DNA of 12,087 nt from Chlamydiota bacterium (GTDB lineage: Bacteria; Chlamydiota; Chlamydiia; Chlamydiales; VGMA01): NCBI GenBank assembly GCA_016866575.1, contig VGMA01000040.1:1-12087 (forward strand), written 5' to 3'. A program made the translations under genes and the position numbers. Below, piece by piece: positions 1-6,741 of this stretch (within the stretch, counting starts at the first letter, position 1; every line of letters starts with the position of its first letter). The notes under the pieces are model-generated. The model was not told the origin of the DNA. It was given only the letters and a program-made list of their open reading frames with translations, and made no database searches.

Positions 1-583
1 ACTCAAAGTCTGGATTAGATAGACGGATCTGATCTTCAATATCTAGTGTAATAGCACTCATTTTTCGGCAAAATCGATAGAGTTCTTGTTTAACAAATTT
101 TGGAGAATTCAATGCACTAGAAGATAAAAAACCTTCAAGAGAATCACTGAGTTCAATAAATCTAGGGAAGAACATCCTTTCAGCTATTTTTATGCTTTTT
201 TCTACAGCTACATAAAGAACTTCTATTTCATCTTGGATAGTATTTAGCTGATTTTTGATAGCGCAATATCTATATTTACTCTCAGGGCAAGTAGCAGATT
301 TTTCCAATCGATTGATCAATGTTTGTGTATAAAGGTCAAACTGTTCTACATGTGTTTTAAAATCAACAGCTTTTGTAGACAAATCTTCTATTTTTACCTC
401 CATTATGTCAGCAAGTTCTTGAGAATGAAACGTCGTGAGGTAATGAGCGCTTACTTCTCCTTTCATTGTTTGCCTTACATAGCTATTTGATTCTTTTTTT
501 ATTTGATCTAAATCAAGGATAAAATGGTCGTAATCTTTTTGACTGACGCCCATATCTGAAACTAGCTTCTGCCCAATAGTCAT
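1..583 (-). CDS. Unknown helical protein, N-terminal 194 residues (runs off left edge)
   Basis: On the minus strand an uninterrupted frame starts at ATG 583 (MTIGQKLVSDMGVSQ...) and is still open at base 1, so the C-terminus lies outside the window. The visible part is mostly charged and predicted helical, with heptad-like stretches around residues 20-110 and no signal peptide, membrane segment or motif that I recognise. Only three cysteines are visible, scattered. The start is supported by a well-formed promoter at 617-645, which gives a leader of about 27 bases; the Shine-Dalgarno sequence (GAGA, about 8 bases upstream) is weak. It is divergent from the small gene at 718. A cytosolic or secreted chlamydial helical protein is possible, but no function can be assigned. 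Confidence 0.8.
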   Translation of the reverse strand, partial: MTIGQKLVSDMGVSQKDYDHFILDLDQIKKESNSYVRQTMKGEVSAHYLTTFHSQELADIMEVKIEDLSTKAVDFKTHVEQFDLYTQTLINRLEKSATCPESKYRYCAIKNQLNTIQDEIEVLYVAVEKSIKIAERMFFPRFIELSDSLEGFLSSSALNSPKFVKQELYRFCRKMSAITLDIEDQIRLSNPDFE

Positions 584-616
584 ATTAGTATCTCATTTTT
601 AATTATTAGAGGATAA

Positions 617-645
617 ATAATATTATGATTAAAGTTAAATATCAA
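617..645 (-). promoter_or_regulatory. Sigma-70-type promoter for the left-edge gene
   Basis: Reading the minus strand, TTGATA (645-640) is followed after exactly 17 bases by TATTAT (622-617). Each box matches the housekeeping consensus at five of six positions. Transcription would start near 610 and the ATG is at 583. The region is very AT-rich, so a chance match is possible, but spacing and position are ideal. Confidence 0.6.
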
Positions 646-717
646 TAATGAACTTGGAATAATTAATTAAAAAACTCATTGTAATATTATAGAAACTAAT
701 CGAAAGTGAGTAAAAAT

Positions 718-1098
718 ATGAATCTTGATATTGAGGCACTTAAAAAAGATCTCTGCATCTTTAGAGATGACATTGAATTGATCATGAAAAAAAAGCAGTT
801 AATTGAAGATCAAGATTTTATAAAAAAATTTGCAAGTGATGTTCGTAAGCTTGATCGCGATAGCTATTTTTTAAAATCAGATGAAAATGTCCGATTGATC
901 CATTATTTTCTCTCTACTCCCATTGGAGCTCCCTTTGTTTCCAATTGCTCTCTTTTAGAAGCTGCTATTATGTGCAAAAAACAAGCACCTTTAAATTCTA
1001 TGCTTCACACTTTTTTAAAAGATCTCGTAGAGCATAGCGATACTGAAGATGTTGCCATGCTGCAATGGATAGAAAAGATTTCACAAAAATTACAGTAA
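718..1098 (+). CDS. Small unknown helical protein (126 residues)
   Basis: The frame codes for a soluble-looking protein with a charged, lysine-rich N-terminal half (MNLDIEALKKDLC...) and a more hydrophobic middle (LIHYFLSTPIGAPFVS). I recognise no family. I prefer ATG 718 because a purine-rich AAAGTGAG lies seven bases upstream; a GTG four codons earlier (706) is the alternative and would give 130 residues. The TATTAT at 685-690 could be a -10 box, but no convincing -35 box accompanies it. The TMEM14-like gene follows within 20 bases, or overlaps if its upstream start is used, so the two are probably co-transcribed. Function unknown. Confidence 0.65.
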   Translation: MNLDIEALKKDLCIFRDDIELIMKKKQLIEDQDFIKKFASDVRKLDRDSYFLKSDENVRLIHYFLSTPIGAPFVSNCSLLEAAIMCKKQAPLNSMLHTFLKDLVEHSDTEDVAMLQWIEKISQKLQ

Positions 1099-1115
1099 AA
1101 TTTATACTTTGTAGC

Positions 1116-1436
1116 ATGAAGATCCTCGCAATCATTTTTGCTACATACGCCTTATTAGTCGCTATTGGTGGAGTTATGGGATGGGTTAAAGCCTTTAGCC
1201 TAATTTCTCTACTAGCTGGGCTATCTAGCTCATTAGTTCTTTTAATTTTTGGCCATTTCCTCTACAGAGAAAAAAAATGGGCCCTAATCGCATCTACCAT
1301 CACTGTTTTTTTACTTTCTGTGATGTTTTTGATCCGCTTTCTCAAAACAGGAAATTTCCTACCTGGCGGATTGATGGTTCTAACCGGTATACCTCTTTGT
1401 GTACTAGGACTTGTCAACATGCGTAAGCACACATAG
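1116..1436 (+). CDS. TMEM14/UPF0136-family small membrane protein
   Basis: A 106-residue, very hydrophobic protein with four predicted membrane helices. It carries the family pattern: a first helix ending in GGVMGWVKAFS, then SLLAGLSSS starting helix 2, and KTGNFLPGGLM before the last helix. TMEM14-type proteins are best known from eukaryotic organelles (TMEM14C in mitochondrial haem synthesis, FAX proteins in plastid fatty-acid export); bacterial substrates are not established. I chose the ATG at 1116 because it puts the first helix at the N-terminus and gives the usual family length. The in-frame ATG at 1065 would add 17 residues and overlap the previous gene by 34 bases. Neither start has a strong ribosome site. 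The 3' end overlaps the convergent minus-strand gene by 23 bases. Confidence 0.75.
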   Translation: MKILAIIFATYALLVAIGGVMGWVKAFSLISLLAGLSSSLVLLIFGHFLYREKKWALIASTITVFLLSVMFLIRFLKTGNFLPGGLMVLTGIPLCVLGLVNMRKHT

Positions 1437-2190
1437 GTAGACAGCAGCACCCATCATTTTTATTTACTGGTTGAGCCGGGATTTTTGATTTGTATTTTAA
1501 AACCTCTTCGCCTCGAAGATCAACCACTGTATCAAGTTCATTTCCAGTAGGTTGCATGCAGAAAGCTAAATAAAAAACACTTGAATTTTGCAATGCTGCA
1601 CAAATATTTGCCGCTTGTTTTTGCATGCGTGGATCTTCACTTCTAGAAATATCCCAGTTCCAGTGACGCTCGATTATGGCTAAAGCCATCTTACCCTTGT
1701 AAGGGTCATGCAAAAATCCTACTGATGCTGCGATAAAGATCCCTAGTCCATAGTAAGGGGCTTTGATGCACTCAAATATTTGCTCACCTAAAGCCTTTAT
1801 AAATATGTTGGGAATTAGCTCTACTACAAATCTTTTGAAAAAAGCAGAACACCCTTCTTCGTTGCTTTCTAAGTCACGCTTGAAATTGATTACCGCTTCT
1901 TCAAATACTTTATATATTAAATAAAAAATTCTACCGGTATGAAAAGCCACGCGGCCTAATGTATAAAACGGCGCTCCAATAGCCATTAAAAGACATTTGA
2001 TTGCTACGAGTTGATCTGAATCGGGGTAATAAAAATCTCCCGTTACAGTGTTTTGTAAAAGTTGCTGCGTGGCCCCCGTATATCTTGTAACGGTAAAAAA
2101 TTTCATACTATCATCATAAGAGCTCTGGACTTGGTCTTTTTCATGCGGAGCTATCCAACCAGAGAGAATACCATCTATTACACAAGACAT
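1414..2190 (-). CDS. Unknown protein with two hydrophobic lobes and Cys-rich C-terminus
   Basis: A 258-residue protein not assigned to any named family. Two hydrophobic lobes are visible, about residues 61-95 and 141-162. Each contains a similar short motif (GAPFYTLG and KAPYYGLG), suggesting an internal duplication. A conserved-looking stretch DPYKGKMALAIIERHW follows the second lobe. The tail, residues 247-258, is GCCCLPMCAYAC, with five cysteines in twelve residues. The layout could suit a membrane-associated or inclusion-membrane-like protein, but this is inference. ATG 2190 is preferred; in-frame GTG 2196 and TTG 2199 lie just upstream and no start has a clear Shine-Dalgarno. A promoter at 2221-2249 suggests transcription independent of the floA block. 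Confidence 0.7.
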   Translation of the reverse strand: MSCVIDGILSGWIAPHEKDQVQSSYDDSMKFFTVTRYTGATQQLLQNTVTGDFYYPDSDQLVAIKCLLMAIGAPFYTLGRVAFHTGRIFYLIYKVFEEAVINFKRDLESNEEGCSAFFKRFVVELIPNIFIKALGEQIFECIKAPYYGLGIFIAASVGFLHDPYKGKMALAIIERHWNWDISRSEDPRMQKQAANICAALQNSSVFYLAFCMQPTGNELDTVVDLRGEEVLKYKSKIPAQPVNKNDGCCCLPMCAYAC

Positions 2191-2220
2191 AAACACCAAT
2201 AATTAATATTTTTCGCAATT

Positions 2221-2249
2221 ATTGTAACATTACTTGTATTTATTGATAA
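2221..2249 (-). promoter_or_regulatory. Candidate promoter for the 258-residue protein gene
   Basis: On the minus strand TTATCA (2249-2244) and TACAAT (2226-2221) are separated by exactly 17 bases. The -10 box matches five of six consensus positions and the -35 box four. It overlaps the last codons of the upstream 60-residue gene and would give a leader of about 24 bases before ATG 2190. Confidence 0.45.
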
Positions 2250-2422
2250 TGATTAAATAAAGTCCTAATAAGAAATATTTCGCGAGCACTCCATTTTTTA
2301 CCCAATTTTTTACTTTTTTTTGGTAAATCAAATTCAACTTGCCTGCGATTTTTTTTTTGAATTTGAGGAGCAGCACCATCGACTAACTCCTCGAGATCAG
2401 GATTTTTAGGGGCTTTTGCCAT
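2240..2422 (-). CDS. Small basic protein, translationally coupled to floA
   Basis: A 60-residue protein (MAKAPKNPDLEELV...) with an acidic N-terminal third and a strongly basic second half rich in lysine (LPKKSKKLGKKW), ending RTLFNHYQ. The start at 2422 is chosen because it lies one base after the floA stop (TGA-T-ATG), a classic coupling arrangement, with a purine-rich AAGAAGAAAAA just upstream. A longer frame from ATG 2461 would overlap floA by 38 bases and is less likely. No membrane segment or known domain is visible. Its location suggests a link with FloA/NfeD, but the function is unknown; a nucleic-acid-binding or membrane-surface role would fit the charge. Confidence 0.65.
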   Translation of the reverse strand: MAKAPKNPDLEELVDGAAPQIQKKNRRQVEFDLPKKSKKLGKKWSAREIFLIRTLFNHYQ

Positions 2423-2423
2423 A

Positions 2424-3404
2424 TCAATCTTGTTTTTCTTCTTTATGCTCATCAAATGCAAATGAGCTTCTCATTTTTGTATCTGCTCGCATATTTTCTA
2501 ATTTGTAGTAATCCATAACACCAAGATTCCCCTTCTCAAAGGCTTTGGCTATAGCTAAAGGGATCTCTGCTTCTGCTTTTTTAACTCTAGCGCTATATTC
2601 TTGTTCTTCTGCTATGGCCATAGCCTTTCTTCCTTCAGCTTTAGCTTGAGCTACTTTCATGTCTGCTAAAGCTTGATCTGATTGCAGTATCGCTCCGATA
2701 TTTGAGCCTACGTTGATGTCTGCAATATCGATAGATAAAATTTCAAAAGCTGTCTGCGCATCCAGGCCTTTACTTAAAACCAATTCTGAAACGCTTTGAG
2801 GGTTGGCTAACACTTCGTGGTGTGAAGATGCAGAACCAATCGCATTGACTATACCTTCGCCTACTCTAGCGATAATGGTCTCTTCTGTCGCTCCCCCAAC
2901 GAGCTGCATAATATTTGTTCTTACAGTCACTCTTGCTCTTACTTCGAGCTCAATACCATTTTTTGCAACCGCAGATATGTATTTCCCTTTTTCGCTAGGA
3001 CAATCGATTACTTTAGGATTGACTGAGGTTTTTACAGCTTCAAAAACATCTCTTCCAGCTAGATCGATGGCTGTAGCTCTTCTCCAGTCCAAAGAAATAT
3101 TCGCTTTATCGGCAGCAATGCAAGCACGCACAACATCAGAAACATGTCCTCCAGCTAGATAGTGGGTCTCTAGATCTGATACGCTAATCTCTTTTAAACC
3201 CGCTTTGAAGGCATTGATTCGCGAAGTAACGATCAGTCTTGGCGGTATTTTTCTTAAACTCATTCCAAAGATATTGAATAAAGAAATGGGAGTGCCTGAT
3301 ACGAACGCTTGAAACCACAAACTGATAAAGCGGCCGAATACGATAATAAAAAACAATACTACGAGAGTTGCAAAAATCGAGATGAGATGGATAAATTCTG
3401 ACAT
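2424..3404 (-). CDS. floA: Flotillin-like protein FloA
   Basis: A 326-residue protein matching the FloA/YqfA (UPF0365) family in length and sequence. FloA sits in functional membrane microdomains and acts as a scaffold affecting membrane fluidity and the assembly of membrane complexes. Visible features in order: a hydrophobic N-terminal membrane-inserted segment (about residues 6-30); a second hydrophobic patch around 34-48; an SPFB/PHB-like domain (about 55-240) with IPPRLIVTSRINAFKAG and VRARVTVRTNIMQLVGG; then an Ala/Glu-rich helical region (about 245-292) containing the typical QAKAEGRKAMAIAEEQE stretch. It starts two bases after the nfeD stop, with AAAGGA as ribosome site spanning that junction. 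The short NfeD plus FloA pairing is the standard arrangement of this family. Assignment is secure. Confidence 0.93.
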   Translation of the reverse strand: MSEFIHLISIFATLVVLFFIIVFGRFISLWFQAFVSGTPISLFNIFGMSLRKIPPRLIVTSRINAFKAGLKEISVSDLETHYLAGGHVSDVVRACIAADKANISLDWRRATAIDLAGRDVFEAVKTSVNPKVIDCPSEKGKYISAVAKNGIELEVRARVTVRTNIMQLVGGATEETIIARVGEGIVNAIGSASSHHEVLANPQSVSELVLSKGLDAQTAFEILSIDIADINVGSNIGAILQSDQALADMKVAQAKAEGRKAMAIAEEQEYSARVKKAEAEIPLAIAKAFEKGNLGVMDYYKLENMRADTKMRSSFAFDEHKEEKQD

Positions 3405-3406
3405 AA

Positions 3407-3697
3407 TTATTCCTTTTTAGTTACAACCAAAGTTTCTCCTCTTTGGAATAGGACGTGGATTTTTTCCCCTTCTCTAATGTATGGACCATCTGAAATTGCT
3501 GGATGCTTTTCATGATTGATCACAACGTATCCTGAAGGCTTGAGGTCTGTTTTAGCGATTCCTTCAGCTCCTATAAACTGTTTTTGCTGAAACATTTTTT
3601 CTTGTGCATCTTGAGAGATCATCCCTTTTTGGCGAAAAAGCCAAATAGAGATCAATAGGATTGCGATACTAAAAAGGGCGATGAACATGTATAACAT
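3407..3697 (-). CDS. Short NfeD-like protein (membrane anchor plus OB-fold)
   Basis: A 96-residue protein with one N-terminal membrane helix (about residues 2-20) and a C-terminal NfeD OB-fold domain. The domain is recognised by GAEGIAKTDLKPSGYVVI, followed by the GPYIREGEKIHVL turn and a final VVTKKE strand. It lacks the ClpP-like serine protease and multi-helix membrane domains of long NfeD proteins, so it is the short form that accompanies flotillin/SPFH proteins and is thought to work with them at the membrane. It lies directly upstream of floA (two-base gap). The ATG at 3697 overlaps the end of hemL by 46 bases; an ATG three codons later (3688) is an alternative but also overlaps. Confidence 0.85.
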   Translation of the reverse strand: MLYMFIALFSIAILLISIWLFRQKGMISQDAQEKMFQQKQFIGAEGIAKTDLKPSGYVVINHEKHPAISDGPYIREGEKIHVLFQRGETLVVTKKE

Positions 3698-4812
3698 TCT
3701 AAATATTCGTTAATTGTATTTGCTACATATTCTAACTCATCCTCTGTATGCGCGGAAGATATAAAATTTGCTTCAAAAGGTGAGGGTGAAAACAAGATTC
3801 CATGATCAAAAAGATAATGAAAAAATGGGGTAAACTCTTCAGGCGATTGAAAAAATATGGTAAACATAGAACCGATATGGACGATATTGCCTTGCTTAAT
3901 TTTTTTTAAAAAACGGGCAGTTTTGCTATCAAGTTCTTCGTAAAAACCCCTCTGTTTTGCTTTTTCTAAGGCTGCGATTCCAGCTGTGATGGTAATAGGG
4001 TTGCCAGCAAAAGTCCCAGCTTGAAAAACAGGTCCAATCGGCGCTAAAAGATCCATGATCTGCCTTTTGCCCCCAACAGCTCCCACAGGAAATCCACCTC
4101 CTAGCACTTTACCAAAAGTGATTAGATCAGGCTTTAAGCCAAGTAGATGAGAAGCCCCTTTCATCCCCCCTATTCTAAAGCCGGTGATTACTTCATCAGA
4201 AATCAAAATTAGACCACTATCTTTTATTGCTTCAATGAAATCTGACTCTGGAAGAACTACACCCATATTTGCAGGTATCGCCTCGATCAAAATCGCTGCA
4301 ATATCTTGTCCTCGCATCTTCACAAAATGGTTAAAAGCTTCTTTGTCGTTATAAGGTATGACAGCAATATCGCCAAGATCGGCGTGACCGTGGTAATTTC
4401 CTTCAAAGGTAAGAATAAGAGATTTATTGCTAAATTTCCTTGCCATTCGAACAGCAGTCATTACAGCTTCAGTCCCGGAATTCATAAAACGGACTTTTTC
4501 TACAGAAGGAACTGATTGTAAGACGATTTCAGCAAGCTTACCTTCAATTTCTGTGGTCATTCCGTAAGCTACACCTTTAAACATTTGAAAATCAGGAGCA
4601 TGTCCATGGATCAAAGCTCCCCAGCATCCACAAAAATCAATATATTCACGCCCGTCGGCATCAATGATTTTTGATCCTTTGGCTTCGTGAACGACAATCG
4701 GGGTCATTTCAAGCTGCTTGAAACTTCTTGCAGGAGAGTTTACTCCTCCAGGAATCACAGAACAAAGGTGCTGATATATTTGCTGCGTATTTTTTCTCAC
4801 TCTTACAATCAT
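3652..4812 (-). CDS. hemL: Glutamate-1-semialdehyde 2,1-aminomutase, short form
   Basis: PLP enzyme that converts glutamate-1-semialdehyde into 5-aminolevulinate, the precursor of haem, in the C5 pathway. The family hallmarks are present: PGGVNSPARSF (21-31), NSGTEA (111-116), YHGH (140-143), DEVITGFR (206-213), PLP lysine K235 in TFGKVLGGGFPVGA, GTFAGNP (266-272) and FEANFISSAH (346-355). At 386 residues it is about 40 shorter than usual. Just after YHGHAD the family normally has some 25 further residues containing a Gly/Ser/Pro-rich loop that gates the active site; here only LGDIAV remains before PYND. A second deletion lies near 327. The frame is intact, so the gene is probably expressed, possibly with altered activity. 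The C-terminal 15 residues overlap nfeD. Only one ATG fits the start. Confidence 0.92.
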   Translation of the reverse strand: MIVRVRKNTQQIYQHLCSVIPGGVNSPARSFKQLEMTPIVVHEAKGSKIIDADGREYIDFCGCWGALIHGHAPDFQMFKGVAYGMTTEIEGKLAEIVLQSVPSVEKVRFMNSGTEAVMTAVRMARKFSNKSLILTFEGNYHGHADLGDIAVIPYNDKEAFNHFVKMRGQDIAAILIEAIPANMGVVLPESDFIEAIKDSGLILISDEVITGFRIGGMKGASHLLGLKPDLITFGKVLGGGFPVGAVGGKRQIMDLLAPIGPVFQAGTFAGNPITITAGIAALEKAKQRGFYEELDSKTARFLKKIKQGNIVHIGSMFTIFFQSPEEFTPFFHYLFDHGILFSPSPFEANFISSAHTEDELEYVANTINEYLECYTCSSPFLVSQSY

Positions 4813-4895
4813 GCTATTTCTATTGAAAAAAAACCAGTTTTTACGTAAATTGCCAGCGGGTAATACTTTAAGTTTACATACTAAAAAGGTTTTCT
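4813..4895. promoter_or_regulatory. Divergent control region between hemL and the T3S operon
   Basis: These 83 bases must hold promoters for both directions. On the plus strand TTGAAA (4823-4828) and TAAATT (4846-4851), 17 bases apart, form a moderate promoter candidate. Between them, overlapping the -10 box, is a perfect 10-base palindrome TTTACGTAAA (4840-4849) that could be an operator. The T3S gene has a clear ribosome site (AAAAAGG at 4883-4889). No comparably good promoter is visible for hemL. The elements are predicted by eye only. Confidence 0.35.
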
Positions 4896-5423
4896 ATGTC
4901 TGAATTTGATTGGCGCACTTTTAATCCTATGCATCATATCCACATACAACAAGCTTTCGACGAGCACGTCAATAAGACGATGACAAAAAGCTTAAAAGAA
5001 TCAGAAACCAAAGAATCTCGTCTTTTTACCATCAATCACTACTTATCTATCATCGAAGAACAAATCCGCTTAGCTAGAGAAAAGGGATTGGACGTTGTCG
5101 ATTTACGCAAGTTAGAGGAAGGAAAAGAAAAATTGCATCAATGCTGGGAAAGCTTAAAAGAGGACTACCCTGATTTGATGGGCACTCTTGATAGCCCTAT
5201 ACCTGCATCTTTAGATTTTTCTCGTGTAGATAGAGACCAAGCGATCAGAATCATCGATCAGTTCAGAAATGCTCAAAATAGAGACCAAAGAGCGATCGAT
5301 ACCATTGCAAGAAATCTTCAAGTACTTATTGAACTCTACAAGCTTGTATCAGATATGACAATGGAAAAATCTAAACATAATGAAAGTAGAACCATGGTGC
5401 ACAACCAATTATCACGAAGATGA
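4896..5423 (+). CDS. First gene of T3S translocator operon, unknown helical protein
   Basis: A 175-residue, hydrophilic, probably all-helical protein with no signal peptide or membrane segment. It begins MSEFDWRTFNPMHHIHIQQAF; later there is a charged helix (about 45-80) and a C-terminal helical part (about 108-160) with a repeated RDQ motif (RDQAIRIID, RDQRAIDTI). The start is supported by AAAAAGG six bases upstream. Its stop overlaps the ATG of the SycD-like chaperone (ATGA), so the two are translationally coupled. A hypothetical gene in front of LcrH-CopB2-CopD2 is also found at one of the two translocator loci of Chlamydia trachomatis, so this may be its positional counterpart; sequence relationship is not established here. 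It could be a T3S accessory, cochaperone or secreted protein. Confidence 0.75.
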   Translation: MSEFDWRTFNPMHHIHIQQAFDEHVNKTMTKSLKESETKESRLFTINHYLSIIEEQIRLAREKGLDVVDLRKLEEGKEKLHQCWESLKEDYPDLMGTLDSPIPASLDFSRVDRDQAIRIIDQFRNAQNRDQRAIDTIARNLQVLIELYKLVSDMTMEKSKHNESRTMVHNQLSRR

Positions 5424-5866
5424 TCCACACCGAATTTGTTAAAAAAGCGCTGCATGAGCTAGAGAAAAGCGATTTTGGGCCTCCTGATTTGACGAAAGAA
5501 GATGTTGCCCTACTCTACTCATTAGGATTTAGCCTTTATCAAACAGGTGATCTTTATCAAGCAGAAATCATTTTTCGCAGATTAGTCGTCGCTGAATCTT
5601 TAGAAAAAAAATACTGGTGGGCTTTTGGAGCTGTGTTACAAGCAAAGCAAGATTATCAAAATGCCTTAACAGCTTGGAGCATGTGCTGTCTTCTTGATGA
5701 AGAAAATCCTCACTGCCATTTTCATGCAGCTGAGTGCTTTTTATCTCTTAAACACATACCAGAAGCTTTAAAAGCGCTATCAGCTAGCAAAGAACGGTGT
5801 TCAGAAAGCGAAGAGCCCCTCAAACAAAAAATTCTTGTTCTGGAGCAGTTATGGTCTACGAAGTAG
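5420..5866 (+). CDS. SycD/LcrH-type (class II) T3S translocator chaperone
   Basis: A 148-residue TPR protein. Class II chaperones bind the two hydrophobic translocators in the bacterial cytoplasm and keep them soluble until export. Three tandem TPR-like units are visible: about residues 31-64 (LLYSLGFSLYQTGDLYQAEI...), 65-98 (YWWAFGAVLQAKQDYQNALTAW) and 99-131, the last opening with the family hallmark FHAAECFLSL (101-110). Length and motif match the SycD/IpgC/LcrH family closely. It overlaps the preceding gene by four bases and the following translocator gene by 16, the expected position next to its clients. The systematic name SctC-type symbols are avoided because chlamydial genomes carry several LcrH paralogues and I cannot tell which this is. 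Confidence 0.9.
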   Translation: MIHTEFVKKALHELEKSDFGPPDLTKEDVALLYSLGFSLYQTGDLYQAEIIFRRLVVAESLEKKYWWAFGAVLQAKQDYQNALTAWSMCCLLDEENPHCHFHAAECFLSLKHIPEALKALSASKERCSESEEPLKQKILVLEQLWSTK

Positions 5867-6738
5867 CAAGAGTCGATAGCTTGCAAAAGCTTGAACCCTC
5901 ATTTTCTAAGTCCTACCAAGCAAATATAGAAGATTGCCTTACTCAATCTAAAGCAATAGATCCCCCCTTTATCCCTACGCGAATAGAACTTGTGTTACCT
6001 GAGGATCCCATAAAAGAGGAAATGACCGCCTCTCAGCTTGCTAGGCTTGCAACGATTTTATTTCGGTGCCAGGTCAATCGGCAAGAAAATATTGAACAGC
6101 AAATCCTTTTCAAAACTGAAGGGATCATTCACCAAAAGCAATTAGAAACCAATAAGCTCCTTGAAGCTGCCCAAAAAGTACAAAATTCTACCGTTTGGGA
6201 TTATCTTAAAATGGTCGCCGGGATCTTGCTAGGAACTGTCGCTATTCTTGTCGGCAGTACGGCTTTCGCTTTTGGCGGACCGCTAGGATGGACTGCAGGA
6301 AGCTTAATGATAGGATCAGGCCTTACCTCGATTTCTACAGCGATCATGGCTCAGCTCAAAGTCCACCCTGAAATCACCTCTATCGTCAGCTTAGCTAGCG
6401 CAGGTCTTGGGATTGCAGGCTCTCTTATCTGTTTTTGGAATGTACCTGACTCACTAACAAATCTAGTAGCAGTGATCGCAAACGCAGCGTTTACTGTCGC
6501 TTCAGGAACAGCCACTATAGGTTCTGAAGAGATGAAAAGGCAGCTTGCTCTTCTAGATTACGATATTACTATGATCAAAAAAGAGCTGGCGCTCGACGAT
6601 GCTACTGTTAAGCATCTTTCCATACAAGCTATGCAAATAGCAGAGACTATGTATAACGATATTCGACACTGCCAAATCGCACTGGCAAAGCAACAACAAG
6701 TGATGAAAAATCTCATCTCTTTACAAACAAGAGGATAA
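5851..6738 (+). CDS. Major T3S translocator, YopB/CopB-like (SctE)
   Basis: A 295-residue protein interpreted as the larger pore-forming translocator inserted into the host membrane. The N-terminal 110 residues are hydrophilic and helical (chaperone-binding in this class). Two long Gly/Ala-rich hydrophobic regions follow, about 121-166 (MVAGILLGTVAILVGSTAFA onward) and 178-222, and then a helical C-terminal part (225-295). This hairpin-type layout, right after a SycD chaperone and before a single-hydrophobic-segment protein, is the basis for the call. It is much shorter than Yersinia or Chlamydia YopB/CopB proteins (over 400 residues). The start is ATG 5851, supported by GGAG five bases upstream; an upstream ATG at 5797 would add 18 residues in a less plausible overlap with the chaperone gene. 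Confidence 0.75.
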   Translation: MVYEVARVDSLQKLEPSFSKSYQANIEDCLTQSKAIDPPFIPTRIELVLPEDPIKEEMTASQLARLATILFRCQVNRQENIEQQILFKTEGIIHQKQLETNKLLEAAQKVQNSTVWDYLKMVAGILLGTVAILVGSTAFAFGGPLGWTAGSLMIGSGLTSISTAIMAQLKVHPEITSIVSLASAGLGIAGSLICFWNVPDSLTNLVAVIANAAFTVASGTATIGSEEMKRQLALLDYDITMIKKELALDDATVKHLSIQAMQIAETMYNDIRHCQIALAKQQQVMKNLISLQTRG

Positions 6739-6741
6739 AAA

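Noticed and set aside
2803..3162. A 119-codon open frame on the plus strand
   Set aside because: It lies wholly antisense to the well-supported floA gene, has no ribosome site, and its composition is what the complement of floA would give.
3407..3697. nfeD as a truncated long-form NfeD protease
   Set aside because: It has its own start, a membrane anchor and a complete OB-fold; short NfeD proteins beside floA are a normal form.
3652..4812. hemL as a pseudogene because of its missing segments
   Set aside because: The deletions are in frame, flanking motifs and catalytic residues are intact, and there is no internal stop. A functional short variant is the simpler reading.
4896..5423. First T3S operon gene as a needle or needle-tip protein
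   Set aside because: It is too long for a needle subunit and shows no tip-protein motif; context alone is insufficient.
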